A stretch of 64,000 nt of DNA from Hujiaoplasma nucleasis (GCF_013745115.1 NZ_CP051151.1:1488001-1552000), one strand, 5' to 3'. Shown: positions 45,266-53,893, numbered from the stretch's first letter. Notes: a model not told the origin generated them from the sequence alone. Program-made: numbers and translations.

Positions 45266-45682
45266 ATGAAACATTATCGTAAAGAATTATGGTTTGACAC
45301 TTCAAAACGTAGAGAATTTATTAATATCACAAGAGATATTCAAGCTTGTATTGATGAAAGTCAAATATCTGAAGGTTTTGTCTTAGTCAATGCAATGCAT
45401 ATTACAGCTTCAGTTTTTATCAATGATGATGAAGCAGGCCTACACCATGATTTTGAAATGTTTTTAGAGAAAATAGCGCCAGAAAAGCCATATAACCAAT
45501 ACATGCATAATACTTATGAAGATAACGCTGATGCCCATATAAAAAGAACGATTATGGGTAGGGAAGTGGTTTGTGCCATCACGAAGGCTAAGTTAGATTT
45601 TGGCCCTTGGGAACAAATTTTCTATGGTGAGTTTGATGGAAAAAGAAGAAAAAGAGTTTTAGTGAAAATTATCGGTCAATAG
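45266..45682 (+). CDS. YjbQ-family protein (UPF0047)
   Basis: Characteristic YjbQ blocks are present: a strand with [37 protein letters not shown], the [15 protein letters not shown] loop with likely metal-binding His residues, and the C-terminal [22 protein letters not shown]. coli YjbQ has weak thiamine-phosphate synthase activity; the true role is unsettled. 138 residues is normal. The potassium-channel gene begins 10 bases after its stop. Confidence 0.9.
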   Translation: MKHYRKELWFDTSKRREFINITRDIQACIDESQISEGFVLVNAMHITASVFINDDEAGLHHDFEMFLEKIAPEKPYNQYMHNTYEDNADAHIKRTIMGREVVCAITKAKLDFGPWEQIFYGEFDGKRRKRVLVKIIGQ

Positions 45683-45692
45683 AGGTGATATC

Positions 45693-46694
45693 TTGAATAT
45701 AAAGAAAATTTCCATATGGTTAGGTGTCATGTTAGGAATATTAATCCTTGGGAGTATTGGTTATCTTATTATTTTAGATATAACATTTATTGATGCTTTA
45801 TATATGACAATCATAACCATGTCAACAGTAGGTTTTAACGAAGTCTCAGAAATGAATACTATAGCAAAGATGTATACCATCATTATTATCTTATTAAGTG
45901 TTGGAATGATTGGATATATATTGAAAATAGTATTTGATTTCTTTAGTCAAGGAGATATAAGAGCGGTTTGGAGGCGGAATAAAATGGATAAAACAATTGA
46001 AAGTTTAAGTAATCATTATATTATATGCGGGGCTGGTGATACAGGCATTAATGTCATTACTCAGTTTATTAGAAGAGAAGTTCCCTTTGTGGTTGTTGAA
46101 AAGTCCGAAGAAGCCGTTAAAGAATTAGATGAACTAAATGTCTTGCATATCTTGGGTGATGCTTCTAAAGAAGAAGTTTTACAAAAAGCCGGCGTTGAAA
46201 GAGCTAAAGGCCTCATTACAACCCTTTCAAGTGATGCTGAAAATGTCTTTATTGTGATTACCGCTAGACAGTTAAATCATGATATATTCATTATTTCAAG
46301 ATTCCATGACAGACCAACAAGATCTAAATTAATTCATGCAGGAGCTAATCGAGTGGTATCACCCGATGAAATTGGCGGTAAAAAAATGGCTCAATTAATG
46401 ATATCTCCTAATGTGCAGTTCTTTGTGGATAATATTATTGATGCTAAAAATATGTCTATTAATATGGAAGAAGTCGTGGTCCATCAAGATTCAGAACTTG
46501 CTGGAAAATCATTAAGACAAGCAGATGTATCTAATAAGATAGGTTTAATCATTCTTGGCATTCGTAGAGAAGAAGATAAAATCATCTTTAATCCTAAAGC
46601 CAATGAAATATTAAGGGTTGGAGATAGAATGATTGTTGTTGGATCAAAAGAACAAATTACAAAAATTAGCGATATAGCTTTGGATAATAAATAA
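45693..46694 (+). CDS. Potassium channel with RCK (TrkA_N/TrkA_C) domain
   Basis: Two membrane helices (about 7-28 and 58-83) flank a pore loop with the filter TMSTVGFNEVSE, where TVGFN takes the place of TVGYG. A cytosolic RCK module follows: nucleotide-binding ICGAGDTG near residue 111, an acidic strand end (VVVEKSEE) typical of NAD(H)/ATP sites, and a TrkA_C domain from ~245 (VVHQDSELAGKSLRQADV). This is the MthK/Kch architecture for gated K+ flux. Start is TTG 45693 with GAGGTGAT ahead. Confidence 0.87.
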   Translation: MNIKKISIWLGVMLGILILGSIGYLIILDITFIDALYMTIITMSTVGFNEVSEMNTIAKMYTIIIILLSVGMIGYILKIVFDFFSQGDIRAVWRRNKMDKTIESLSNHYIICGAGDTGINVITQFIRREVPFVVVEKSEEAVKELDELNVLHILGDASKEEVLQKAGVERAKGLITTLSSDAENVFIVITARQLNHDIFIISRFHDRPTRSKLIHAGANRVVSPDEIGGKKMAQLMISPNVQFFVDNIIDAKNMSINMEEVVVHQDSELAGKSLRQADVSNKIGLIILGIRREEDKIIFNPKANEILRVGDRMIVVGSKEQITKISDIALDNK

Positions 46695-46729
46695 AAAATG
46701 AACGAGTTCAGTTTGAACTCGTTCATTTT
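46695..46729. terminator. Bidirectional terminator between convergent genes
   Basis: A perfect 16-base stem (AAAATGAACGAGTTCA with TGAACTCGTTCATTTT) around GTT lies between the channel gene (+) and heliorhodopsin (-). Confidence 0.92.
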
Positions 46730-46741
46730 AATTCATATGTT

Positions 46742-47542
46742 TTATGGTTGCATAATTCCAAAGAAGACTAGCCAAGCCAATAATGTTTTACCAACTAAAC
46801 TTAGAATAATATAGACTCTTTCACCATAAAGATAGTTTTTCCATTTACCAACACCTAAATATTGTAAAATCATATTCACTGGGAAGGTATTAAAAGTAAT
46901 GAAATAAACAACTACAATTGCCCAAACAAATCCAGGGATTTGATCAACGGCAGGTGTCGCAAACATTTGCATAACGATGATGACCCAAGGAATAATACCA
47001 GCGATAGAACCAAAAATGAATGGTAGCCAATTGACATCTTTTTTGTCTTTACCGCTATTCATTTGTTCCATCAATAATCCAAATAGATTCATAGATGCAT
47101 TAATGAAGAATATAAGTAATAAGGTACCTAAATCGTAAACACCAAATAAGGTAGCGATGAGTACAATCATAATTGATGATGATAAAGCATATTCATACCA
47201 TCTAAATTGATTCATTCCTTTTTCTAAATCTCTTGTATAGATTGCATAAGTTTTTTTAGGAAATGAAATAATCGCATGTGCAAGAGCAGATAAGAAGAGG
47301 AAACTTGCTACTAAAACAACGAATGGTAAAGCAAATAATACATTAGTGTCTAATACTAGACCCTCACCATCAAAATCTAAGAATGAAATGGTAATATCTG
47401 GTTGAAATAATGGTGCTCCGTCTAATAAGGCATTTTGTACAACTGTGTACGCAAGAATTAACATGATTATACCTTGTAATAAGTGAACTCCACCCATAAT
47501 CATGTTAAAGCGTTTTAAACTTTCGAAACTAGTTTTTTCCAT
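46742..47542 (-). CDS. Heliorhodopsin
   Basis: Seven-helix retinal protein of the heliorhodopsin family, a light sensor without known strong pumping activity, embedded with its N-terminus inside. Signatures are complete: H20 (GGVHLLQG) and H89 (SALAHA) in the helices that carry the family's polar histidines; RWYEYALSSS with counterion E117; NASMNLFGLLMEQ; IIPWVII; FPVNMILQYLGVGKWKNYLYGERVYIILSLVGKTLLAW with K252 as the retinal Schiff-base lysine. Length 266 is typical. AAGGAGG precedes the ATG. It is divergent from the FakA-DegV/photolyase operon, a context that suggests a link to light stress. No retinal or carotenoid biosynthesis gene lies in the window. Confidence 0.92.
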   Translation of the reverse strand: MEKTSFESLKRFNMIMGGVHLLQGIIMLILAYTVVQNALLDGAPLFQPDITISFLDFDGEGLVLDTNVLFALPFVVLVASFLFLSALAHAIISFPKKTYAIYTRDLEKGMNQFRWYEYALSSSIMIVLIATLFGVYDLGTLLLIFFINASMNLFGLLMEQMNSGKDKKDVNWLPFIFGSIAGIIPWVIIVMQMFATPAVDQIPGFVWAIVVVYFITFNTFPVNMILQYLGVGKWKNYLYGERVYIILSLVGKTLLAWLVFFGIMQP

Positions 47543-47636
47543 ATAAATCCTCCTTGTAATTAATATAACACATCTTAAAAAAATAAATTGAAAAATGAAC
47601 CAAAAAATTAAACTGTGAGTATATTTATTTTAATGA

Positions 47637-47656
47637 ACATATGTTTATGGTATAAT
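47637..47656 (+). promoter_or_regulatory. Palindrome and -10 box of the FakA-DegV operon
   Basis: AACATATGTT (47637-47646), a perfect 10-base palindrome, lies immediately upstream of a TATAAT box at 47651-47656. An operator between -35 and -10 is possible. It lies in the divergent region shared with heliorhodopsin. Confidence 0.4.
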
Positions 47657-47691
47657 CCATACATAAAAACTAAAAATATTGAGGTGTAAAC

Positions 47692-49458
47692 ATGGAATAT
47701 TTGAATGGTCAAGATTTATATCAAATGTTTAATTATGGTACCAATTTTGTTGTAAAAAAAAGAAGATTATTAAATGATATTAATGTGTTTCCCGTACCCG
47801 ATGGTGATACTGGAAATAATTTAGTCCATACGATGCAAACCATATCAAGAGAATCAAAGGTATCTGATTCTTTTCAAGAAACGCTTGATTCTATCTCTGA
47901 TTCAGCCTTGATTGGTGCTAGAGGCAATAGTGGGATTATTTTTGCTCAGTTTGTCAATGGTTTAAGAAAAGCATCACTCAATAAAGATCAAGTCTCTATT
48001 GATGAGTTTACACAAATGGCTTTAGATTCAGTTGAACATGTATACGCTGCCTTATCTAACCCAGTAGAAGGAACCATGTTGTCAGTTATTAAAGATTGGG
48101 CTGAGGGTTTAAACCATATATTACATAAGGTAAAGAATATTAAAGATTACTTTAAACAAGCCTATAAAACAGCTGAAGTCTCTTTAGAAAAAACCAAAGA
48201 ACAATTGGCTGTATTAAAGAAGAACAATGTGGTAGATAGTGGGGCCTTAGGCTTTGTTTTATTTTTAAGTGGTGTTAATTCTTACTTTAATAATGAAGCC
48301 ATAGAACAAGTGGATTTTGAAGAAATAGAAATAGAATATGAACATGATTTTAATGAAGAAATCTCTTATCGATATTGTACAGAAGGTTTGGTTGAATACT
48401 TACCTGGATTAAATGAAGACCTTGTAAAAGAAGCCCTTAAAATCTATGGAGATTCTTTAGTGGTAGTCATGGGGTCACACATGTTTAGGGTTCATATTCA
48501 TACAGATCAACCTCATTTAGTCTTTAAAGAACTCAGAAGATTCGGAAAAATCATATCTCAAAAAGTCGATGATATGATTCAAGATATAGCTTTCAAGAAA
48601 AGCAAAAAAGATACTGTCATCGTAACAGACTCAATCGCTGATATTGATCCAATGTATTTAAAAGATCATGATGTGGCACAAATTCCTTTGAATATTACTG
48701 TGGATGATGTCCTTTACTATGATAAACTTACCATTAATAATGAAATCTTATTTGATATGATTGATGCTGGTTTAGAATATCCAACCACTTCTACACCAAG
48801 TATAAAATACATCAATGATTTATTTTCAAAACTTTTGTTACATTATAAAAATATCATCGTTATATTAGTTGCTGGTCAGTTAAGCGCAACTTATTCAGCC
48901 ATAAAAACAGAAGCTGATAAATTGATTGAAAAAGGCAAAAATATCCGTGTGATTAATTCTTTAAATAACTCAGTGTCTCAAGGATTGCTTGTTAAAAAAG
49001 CTGTAGAGATGTTAGAAGCAGGTCAATCATTTGATCAAATTGTTGAGCAAATAGAAACAATGAAACATAAGACCAAAGTATTGGTTTGCTTAGAAACGTT
49101 TAAATATGCAACCATGTCAGGGAGACTACCTAAGGCAGTTGGAAAAATTGGTATGTTCTTTAAAATTAGACCAATCATGACCTTAGATGAAAAAGGTAAA
49201 GGTGCTGCTTTTGGATTTGCCTTATCTCAAAAAGGTATTACAAAGAAAATTGTTGATTATGTAAAAAAAGATATGGAGACAAACGAGATTGAATCTTATG
49301 CTTTAATTCATTGTTTAAATCCTGAATTATTAGCAGAGTATCGAACATTGTTTACAGACCTGATTGGAAAAGCACCTGAATATGAAAGTGTAGTATCTAG
49401 TGCAACCATGATCCATTCTGGTAAGGGGTCAGTTGCTATTGGATATATCAAGAAGTAA
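47692..49458 (+). CDS. FakA-like (DAK2) protein fused to a DegV/FakB domain
   Basis: Residues 1-195 are a DhaL/DAK2 kinase domain: VFPVPDGDTGNN binds Mg-ATP through D37/D39, followed by GARGNSGIIFAQF and GTMLSVIKDWAE. Residues ~225-300 match the FakA middle domain (FRVHIHTDQP). Residues ~305-586 are a DegV fatty-acid-binding domain (VIVTDSIADI, YPTTSTPSI, VAGQLSATYSAI, GRLPKAVGKIG). In other Gram-positives these are separate: FakA phosphorylates the acyl group held by FakB. Here both are in one chain, apparently a self-contained fatty acid kinase. AGGTGTAAAC precedes ATG 47692; the photolyase gene follows directly. Confidence 0.85.
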   Translation: MEYLNGQDLYQMFNYGTNFVVKKRRLLNDINVFPVPDGDTGNNLVHTMQTISRESKVSDSFQETLDSISDSALIGARGNSGIIFAQFVNGLRKASLNKDQVSIDEFTQMALDSVEHVYAALSNPVEGTMLSVIKDWAEGLNHILHKVKNIKDYFKQAYKTAEVSLEKTKEQLAVLKKNNVVDSGALGFVLFLSGVNSYFNNEAIEQVDFEEIEIEYEHDFNEEISYRYCTEGLVEYLPGLNEDLVKEALKIYGDSLVVVMGSHMFRVHIHTDQPHLVFKELRRFGKIISQKVDDMIQDIAFKKSKKDTVIVTDSIADIDPMYLKDHDVAQIPLNITVDDVLYYDKLTINNEILFDMIDAGLEYPTTSTPSIKYINDLFSKLLLHYKNIIVILVAGQLSATYSAIKTEADKLIEKGKNIRVINSLNNSVSQGLLVKKAVEMLEAGQSFDQIVEQIETMKHKTKVLVCLETFKYATMSGRLPKAVGKIGMFFKIRPIMTLDEKGKGAAFGFALSQKGITKKIVDYVKKDMETNEIESYALIHCLNPELLAEYRTLFTDLIGKAPEYESVVSSATMIHSGKGSVAIGYIKK

Positions 49459-49459
49459 G

Positions 49460-50704
49460 ATGAATATTTCTAAAAGAAACAATGTAGTGGTTAGCGGCCA
49501 TAATCAGGAGAATTCTGTCATTTACCTTATGACTAAAACTTTTAGAATTAGAAACAATTATGGGTTATATCAAAGTTATGAATACGCAAAAAAACACCAT
49601 TGTAATTATAGAATCATCCTTGTAGAACCCTATGAAACAAATCAAAGAAATCTTGATTTTTTTAATCAATACAAAGACGATTTGATTAAAAAACTCAATC
49701 ATTTTACAAATGATATAGTCTTTGTTCAAAGGGAAATTTTAGATTTGAATCATTTATTAGCCCATACTATCTTTATGGATAAAGCCTATTTAAAATTTGA
49801 TTTAGAATTACTAAAGAAACTAAAATTAAGTGCCTATGAAAAAAACATGATTCTTATTGAAGTGGATTCTAATGTCTTGGTGCCTATCAGCTTAGCATCA
49901 GATAAGGAAGAGTATCAAGCGAGAACGATCAGGCCTAAAATTCATAAATTAATAAAGGACTTCTTAGAAGAAGTATACCTTGAAAAAGAATTATCTATAG
50001 CAGAAGAAAAAGCTTTTCAAGTTCTTGATGATTTTAAAAAGAACAAATTAAAGCAATATGATTTACACAATGATCCTTCTTTAGATAAAACTTCATTATT
50101 GAGTCCTTATTTAAAATATGGTTTTATATCTCCAGTAACGATCTATCATCATATGGATGATTTATGTGATGAAAATACTCAAGCTTTTTTAGAAGAGTTA
50201 ATTGTAAGAAGAGAGCTTGCTTATAATTTCGTTTATTATAACCAGGCTTATGATGAATTTGAATATATGACAGAAGCTTGGGCTTATCAAACCATGAAAG
50301 ATCATATCAATGATCGAAGAGACTATATTTATACAAAGGAAGACTATTTAAACTTTAAGACCCACGACCCTTATTTCAATGCGGCCATGAAAGAAATGGT
50401 TTACTTAGGGAGAATGCATTCTTTTATGAGGATGTATTGGTGTAAAAAGATTATTGAATGGTCGGCAACATATAAAGAGGCCTACCAAACAGCCCTTGAA
50501 TTAAATAACCATTATTTTTATGATGGTTTCACACCAAATGCTTATACAGGCGTTGCCTGGTGTTTTGGTAAACATGATCGGGCTTGGTTTGAAAGAGATA
50601 TTTTTGGTAAACTTCGTTATATGAACGACAATGGTTTAAAAAGAAAATTTAATATTGATGATTATGTAAAACAAATGAATTTATTAGAAAAAGGAGAAGA
50701 ATAA
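49460..50704 (+). CDS. Class II deoxyribodipyrimidine (CPD) photolyase
   Basis: Uses light and FAD to repair UV-induced pyrimidine dimers. The C-terminal half carries class II hallmarks: SPYLKYGFISPVTIY, FLEELIVRRELAYNFVYY, MVYLGRMHSFMRMYWCKKIIEW, and AYTGVAWCFGKHDRAWFERDIFGKLRYMN. The N-terminal antenna-type Rossmann domain is present (VVVSGHNQENSVIYLMTKTFRI). I chose ATG 49460, one base after the upstream stop, rather than the upstream TTG inside the preceding gene; translation is presumably coupled. Its stop overlaps the ATG of DUF2177 by one base. Confidence 0.9.
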   Translation: MNISKRNNVVVSGHNQENSVIYLMTKTFRIRNNYGLYQSYEYAKKHHCNYRIILVEPYETNQRNLDFFNQYKDDLIKKLNHFTNDIVFVQREILDLNHLLAHTIFMDKAYLKFDLELLKKLKLSAYEKNMILIEVDSNVLVPISLASDKEEYQARTIRPKIHKLIKDFLEEVYLEKELSIAEEKAFQVLDDFKKNKLKQYDLHNDPSLDKTSLLSPYLKYGFISPVTIYHHMDDLCDENTQAFLEELIVRRELAYNFVYYNQAYDEFEYMTEAWAYQTMKDHINDRRDYIYTKEDYLNFKTHDPYFNAAMKEMVYLGRMHSFMRMYWCKKIIEWSATYKEAYQTALELNNHYFYDGFTPNAYTGVAWCFGKHDRAWFERDIFGKLRYMNDNGLKRKFNIDDYVKQMNLLEKGEE

Positions 50705-51108
50705 TGGAATTTGGAAATTTTATGAAAATGTATTTAATAGCCTTTATTGTTTTTCTAGCCATTGATGCTTTATGGTTAGGATTAATTGCAACTAAATTTT
50801 ATAAAACAAATATCGGCCATTTGATGGCGGAAAAACCTAACTTTATAGCGGCGGGAATATTTTATTTATTATTTATCATTGGGGTTGTCTTTTTTACTTA
50901 CCAGGGTATAGCTGAACAAAACTTTTCTAAAGCTTTATTGGCAGGTGCAGTATTTGGCTTTATGACTTATGCTACTTATGACTTAACCAACCTAGCCACT
51001 TTAAAAGATTGGCCAATCATGGTAACAGTTGTTGATTTATTATGGGGAACTTTCTTATCCTCAGCCATGACAACAGCTACTTATTTTATTTATCACGCTA
51101 TTTTTTAA
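50704..51108 (+). CDS. DUF2177 membrane protein
   Basis: Four hydrophobic segments and the DUF2177 pattern: IDALWLGLIATKFYKTNIGHLM, GAVFGFMTYATYDLTNLATLKDWP, TVVDLLWGTFLSS. Function unknown, but my recollection is that relatives often lie beside photolyase or carotenoid genes. Here the ATG overlaps the photolyase stop (TAATG), so the two are co-translated. A terminator follows. Confidence 0.87.
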   Translation: MEFGNFMKMYLIAFIVFLAIDALWLGLIATKFYKTNIGHLMAEKPNFIAAGIFYLLFIIGVVFFTYQGIAEQNFSKALLAGAVFGFMTYATYDLTNLATLKDWPIMVTVVDLLWGTFLSSAMTTATYFIYHAIF

Positions 51109-51114
51109 AATATA

Positions 51115-51146
51115 GAGGCTTAACCTTTAAGGTTAGGCCTTTTTTA
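51115..51146 (+). terminator. Rho-independent terminator
   Basis: AGGCTTAACC/GGTTAGGCCT (one G-T pair), five-base loop, six T. Confidence 0.85.
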
Positions 51147-51171
51147 ATTTAAAAAGACTTTTGTTTTATCA

Positions 51172-51200
51172 TTTACGAAAGCGCTTTTATAAGGTATAAT
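51172..51200 (+). promoter_or_regulatory. tnaA-arcA promoter with cre-like operator
   Basis: TTTACG, a 17-base spacer and TATAAT (51195-51200). Inside the spacer, 51176-51189 reads CGAAAGCGCTTTTA, which agrees with the Gram-positive catabolite-responsive element at 12 of 14 positions and contains the perfect palindrome AAAGCGCTTT. A CcpA-type repressor bound there would block RNA polymerase. Confidence 0.5.
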
Positions 51201-51235
51201 GTTTAGTGACGAGATTGTATTAGAAAGGAATAATT

Positions 51236-52615
51236 ATGGAAAATTATCAAGTACCTCCCTATAAGATTAAAATGGTTGAACCGATTAAACTTATAACAAA
51301 ATCACAAAGAATCAATAGATTAAAAGAAGCAGGTTATAACCCTTTTAGGTTAAAAAGTGAGGATGTATTTATTGATTTATTAACTGACTCTGGAACTGGC
51401 GCAATGAGTCATTTCCAATGGGGAGCATTAATGCAAGGTGATGAAGCATATGCAGGATCTAGATCTTTTTATAGATTAGAAAAGGTAGTCAAAGATATTA
51501 CAGGATATAAGTATGTTATTCCTGCCCATCAAGGTCGGGGAGCTGAACAAGTTGTTTTGCCTTTATTAATTAAAGAAGGTATGACTGTTATATCTAACAT
51601 TCATTTTGATACCACCAGAGCCCATGTTGAATTGGCTGGAGGTAGAGCAGTAGATTGCGCATGTAAAGAGTGTTTTGATTTAGAGAATTATCATCCTTTT
51701 AAAGGTAACTTTGATTTAGATAAGTTAAAAACTGTCATTAAAGAAAAGGGTAAAGAAAATATAGCAGCTATTATTATGACTATTACCAATAATTCAGCTG
51801 GTGGTCAACCTGTATCTTTAGAAAACATGAGAGCGGTCAATCATATTGCCAGAGAAAATCATATTCCTATTGTGATTGATGGGGCCAGATATGCTGAAAA
51901 CTCTTTTTACATTAAACAAAGAGAAAAAGGCTATGAAAATAAATCAATTAGAGCCATCGCTTTAGAGACTTTTGCCCTTGCGGATATCTTTTTAATGTCT
52001 AGTAAAAAAGATGGTCTAGTGAATATTGGTGGGTTAATCGCCATTAAAGATAACCTAGAAATTTTCCAAAAAGCTCAAGTAAGAGTTATTCCTATGGAGG
52101 GATTTCCAACCTATGGTGGTTTATCAGGAAGAGATATGGATGCTTTAGCCATAGGTCTACAAGAAGCTTTAGATGAAGATTATTTACGATACAGAATTGA
52201 TGAAATTAGATACCTAGGTGACTTATTAAAAGCAGGGGGTGTACCTATTCAATATCCGACAGGTGGCCATGCTGTTTTCGTGGATTGTGGAGCTATTGTT
52301 CCACATATTCCTTTTGATGAATTTCCTGCTCAAGCCGTATGTAATGAGTTATACATAGAAGGCGGCATTAGGGGTGTTGAGATTGGTTCCTTGTTGTTGG
52401 GTAGAGATCCAGACACCCACGAGAATTTAAAAGCAGATAAAGAATTCTTAAGATTGACCATACCAAGAAGAACTTATACCTATGATCATCTAAGATATGT
52501 AGCTGAGACTATGATAAAAGTCTATAAGAGAAGACATAAAATCAAAGGTTTAAAATTTACTTATGAATCACCAATTTTAAGGCATTTTACTGCTAAATTT
52601 GAACCTATAGAATAG
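51236..52615 (+). CDS. tnaA: Tryptophanase
   Basis: PLP enzyme that splits L-tryptophan into indole, pyruvate and ammonia. The whole chain aligns with the tryptophanase/tyrosine phenol-lyase family (IDLLTDSGTGAMS, GDEAYAGS, PAHQGRGAEQ, SSKKDGLVNIGG with PLP lysine K258, TIPRRTYTY). The positions that separate the two enzymes all favour tryptophanase: Asp125 (D137 in E. coli TnaA, Thr in TPL), VEIGS rather than the TPL Arg at MERG, and His450 (LRHFTA; Phe in TPL). AAAGGAA precedes ATG 51236. arcA follows 12 bases later, so this is an amino-acid fermentation operon. No tnaC leader or permease gene is seen. Confidence 0.88.
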   Translation: MENYQVPPYKIKMVEPIKLITKSQRINRLKEAGYNPFRLKSEDVFIDLLTDSGTGAMSHFQWGALMQGDEAYAGSRSFYRLEKVVKDITGYKYVIPAHQGRGAEQVVLPLLIKEGMTVISNIHFDTTRAHVELAGGRAVDCACKECFDLENYHPFKGNFDLDKLKTVIKEKGKENIAAIIMTITNNSAGGQPVSLENMRAVNHIARENHIPIVIDGARYAENSFYIKQREKGYENKSIRAIALETFALADIFLMSSKKDGLVNIGGLIAIKDNLEIFQKAQVRVIPMEGFPTYGGLSGRDMDALAIGLQEALDEDYLRYRIDEIRYLGDLLKAGGVPIQYPTGGHAVFVDCGAIVPHIPFDEFPAQAVCNELYIEGGIRGVEIGSLLLGRDPDTHENLKADKEFLRLTIPRRTYTYDHLRYVAETMIKVYKRRHKIKGLKFTYESPILRHFTAKFEPIE

Positions 52616-52627
52616 AAAGAGGTTGTT

Positions 52628-53848
52628 ATGAGTCTATTAAATGTTCAATCAGAGATTACTGAATTAAAAAAAGTATTATTACATAGGCCAGGTGGCGAGT
52701 TAGAAAATTTAACTCCTAAATGGTTAAAATCCTTATTATTTGATGATATACCTTGGTTAGATAAGGCTAGAGAAGAACATGATGCATTTGCTCAAATATT
52801 TAGAGATGCTGGTGTTGAAGTTCTTTATTTAGCTGATTTGGTTCAAGAAAGTTTAGATCAAGACCCAAAAATTAAAGAACAATTTATTGAACAATTTATT
52901 AAAGAAGCCAACATTACTAGTGAAACAATGAAAAAAGTTATCTTCAAATATTTAATGGATATTGAATCAACCAAAGACATGGTTGAAACCACCATGTCTG
53001 GTATTCGTAAGGTTGATGTACCTAACTTTGTAAAAAGAACACTATCTGATTATATTAGAGACTATCCTTTTATTACGGATCCAATGCCAAACTTATATTT
53101 TACTAGAGATCCTTTTTCAGTTATTGGGCAAGGCGTTAGTTTATCTAAAATGTATTCAATAACAAGATCAAGAGAAACCTTATATGGTGAATATATTTTT
53201 AAATATCATCCCCTATATTCAAAAGATATTGAACTTTATTATGACCGAACGCAAAACGCAACCATTGAAGGTGGGGACATATTAGTTTTATCTGATACAG
53301 TCTTAGCTGTAGGGGTTTCTCAAAGAACCCATCCAGCGGCTATTGAAAGATTAGCTAAAAATATATTCTACCAATATAAAACCAATTTTAAGACTGTATT
53401 AGCTTTTGATATACCTAAGAAAAGAGCATTTATGCATTTAGATACAGTTTTTACTCAAGTGGATTTTGATAAATTCTTAGTTCATAATGATCTAGAAAAA
53501 ACCATGAAAGCCTATGCGGTTACCAAAGCAACACAAGGAGACCATAAATTAAAAGTTGTGCCTATTGAAGATAAGTTAGATAAGATTTTATCTAAATATT
53601 TAAATAAGAAAATTACTTTAATTCCTTGTGGTGGTGATGATCAAGTGGCTGGAGATAGAGAGCAATGGAATGATGGTGCCAATACCATTGTTATTCGCCC
53701 TGGAGAAGTCATAGTCTATGAGAGAAATCATATTACTAATGATATTCTTGAATCATTAGGAGTCAAGGTACATAAAATGCCATCTAGTGAATTATCTAGA
53801 GGCCGTGGCGGTCCTAGATGTATGTCAATGCCATTTAATAGAGAATAA
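52628..53848 (+). CDS. arcA: Arginine deiminase
   Basis: Converts L-arginine to citrulline and ammonia, the first step of the arginine deiminase pathway. The guanidino-modifying fold is clear: LYFTRDPFSVIGQGV, ATIEGGDILVLSD, GVSQRTHPAAI, FMHLDTVFTQVD, and the C-terminal RGRGGPRCMSMP with catalytic Cys398. Length 406 is standard. Carbamoyltransferase (arcB), kinase (arcC) and antiporter (arcD) are not in the window. Transcribed with tnaA. GAAAGAGG precedes the ATG. Confidence 0.94.
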   Translation: MSLLNVQSEITELKKVLLHRPGGELENLTPKWLKSLLFDDIPWLDKAREEHDAFAQIFRDAGVEVLYLADLVQESLDQDPKIKEQFIEQFIKEANITSETMKKVIFKYLMDIESTKDMVETTMSGIRKVDVPNFVKRTLSDYIRDYPFITDPMPNLYFTRDPFSVIGQGVSLSKMYSITRSRETLYGEYIFKYHPLYSKDIELYYDRTQNATIEGGDILVLSDTVLAVGVSQRTHPAAIERLAKNIFYQYKTNFKTVLAFDIPKKRAFMHLDTVFTQVDFDKFLVHNDLEKTMKAYAVTKATQGDHKLKVVPIEDKLDKILSKYLNKKITLIPCGGDDQVAGDREQWNDGANTIVIRPGEVIVYERNHITNDILESLGVKVHKMPSSELSRGRGGPRCMSMPFNRE

Positions 53849-53851
53849 ATT

Positions 53852-53882
53852 AAATGTTTGTGGATTCCACAAACATTTTTTA
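53852..53882 (+). terminator. Rho-independent terminator
   Basis: Perfect 12-base stem AAATGTTTGTGG/CCACAAACATTT with a three-base loop and T run, just after arcA. Confidence 0.88.
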
Positions 53883-53893
53883 TTTTTTCTAAC

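Noticed and set aside
51236-52615. Tyrosine phenol-lyase
   Set aside because: Overall wording is close to that enzyme, but the three positions that set substrate choice follow tryptophanase.
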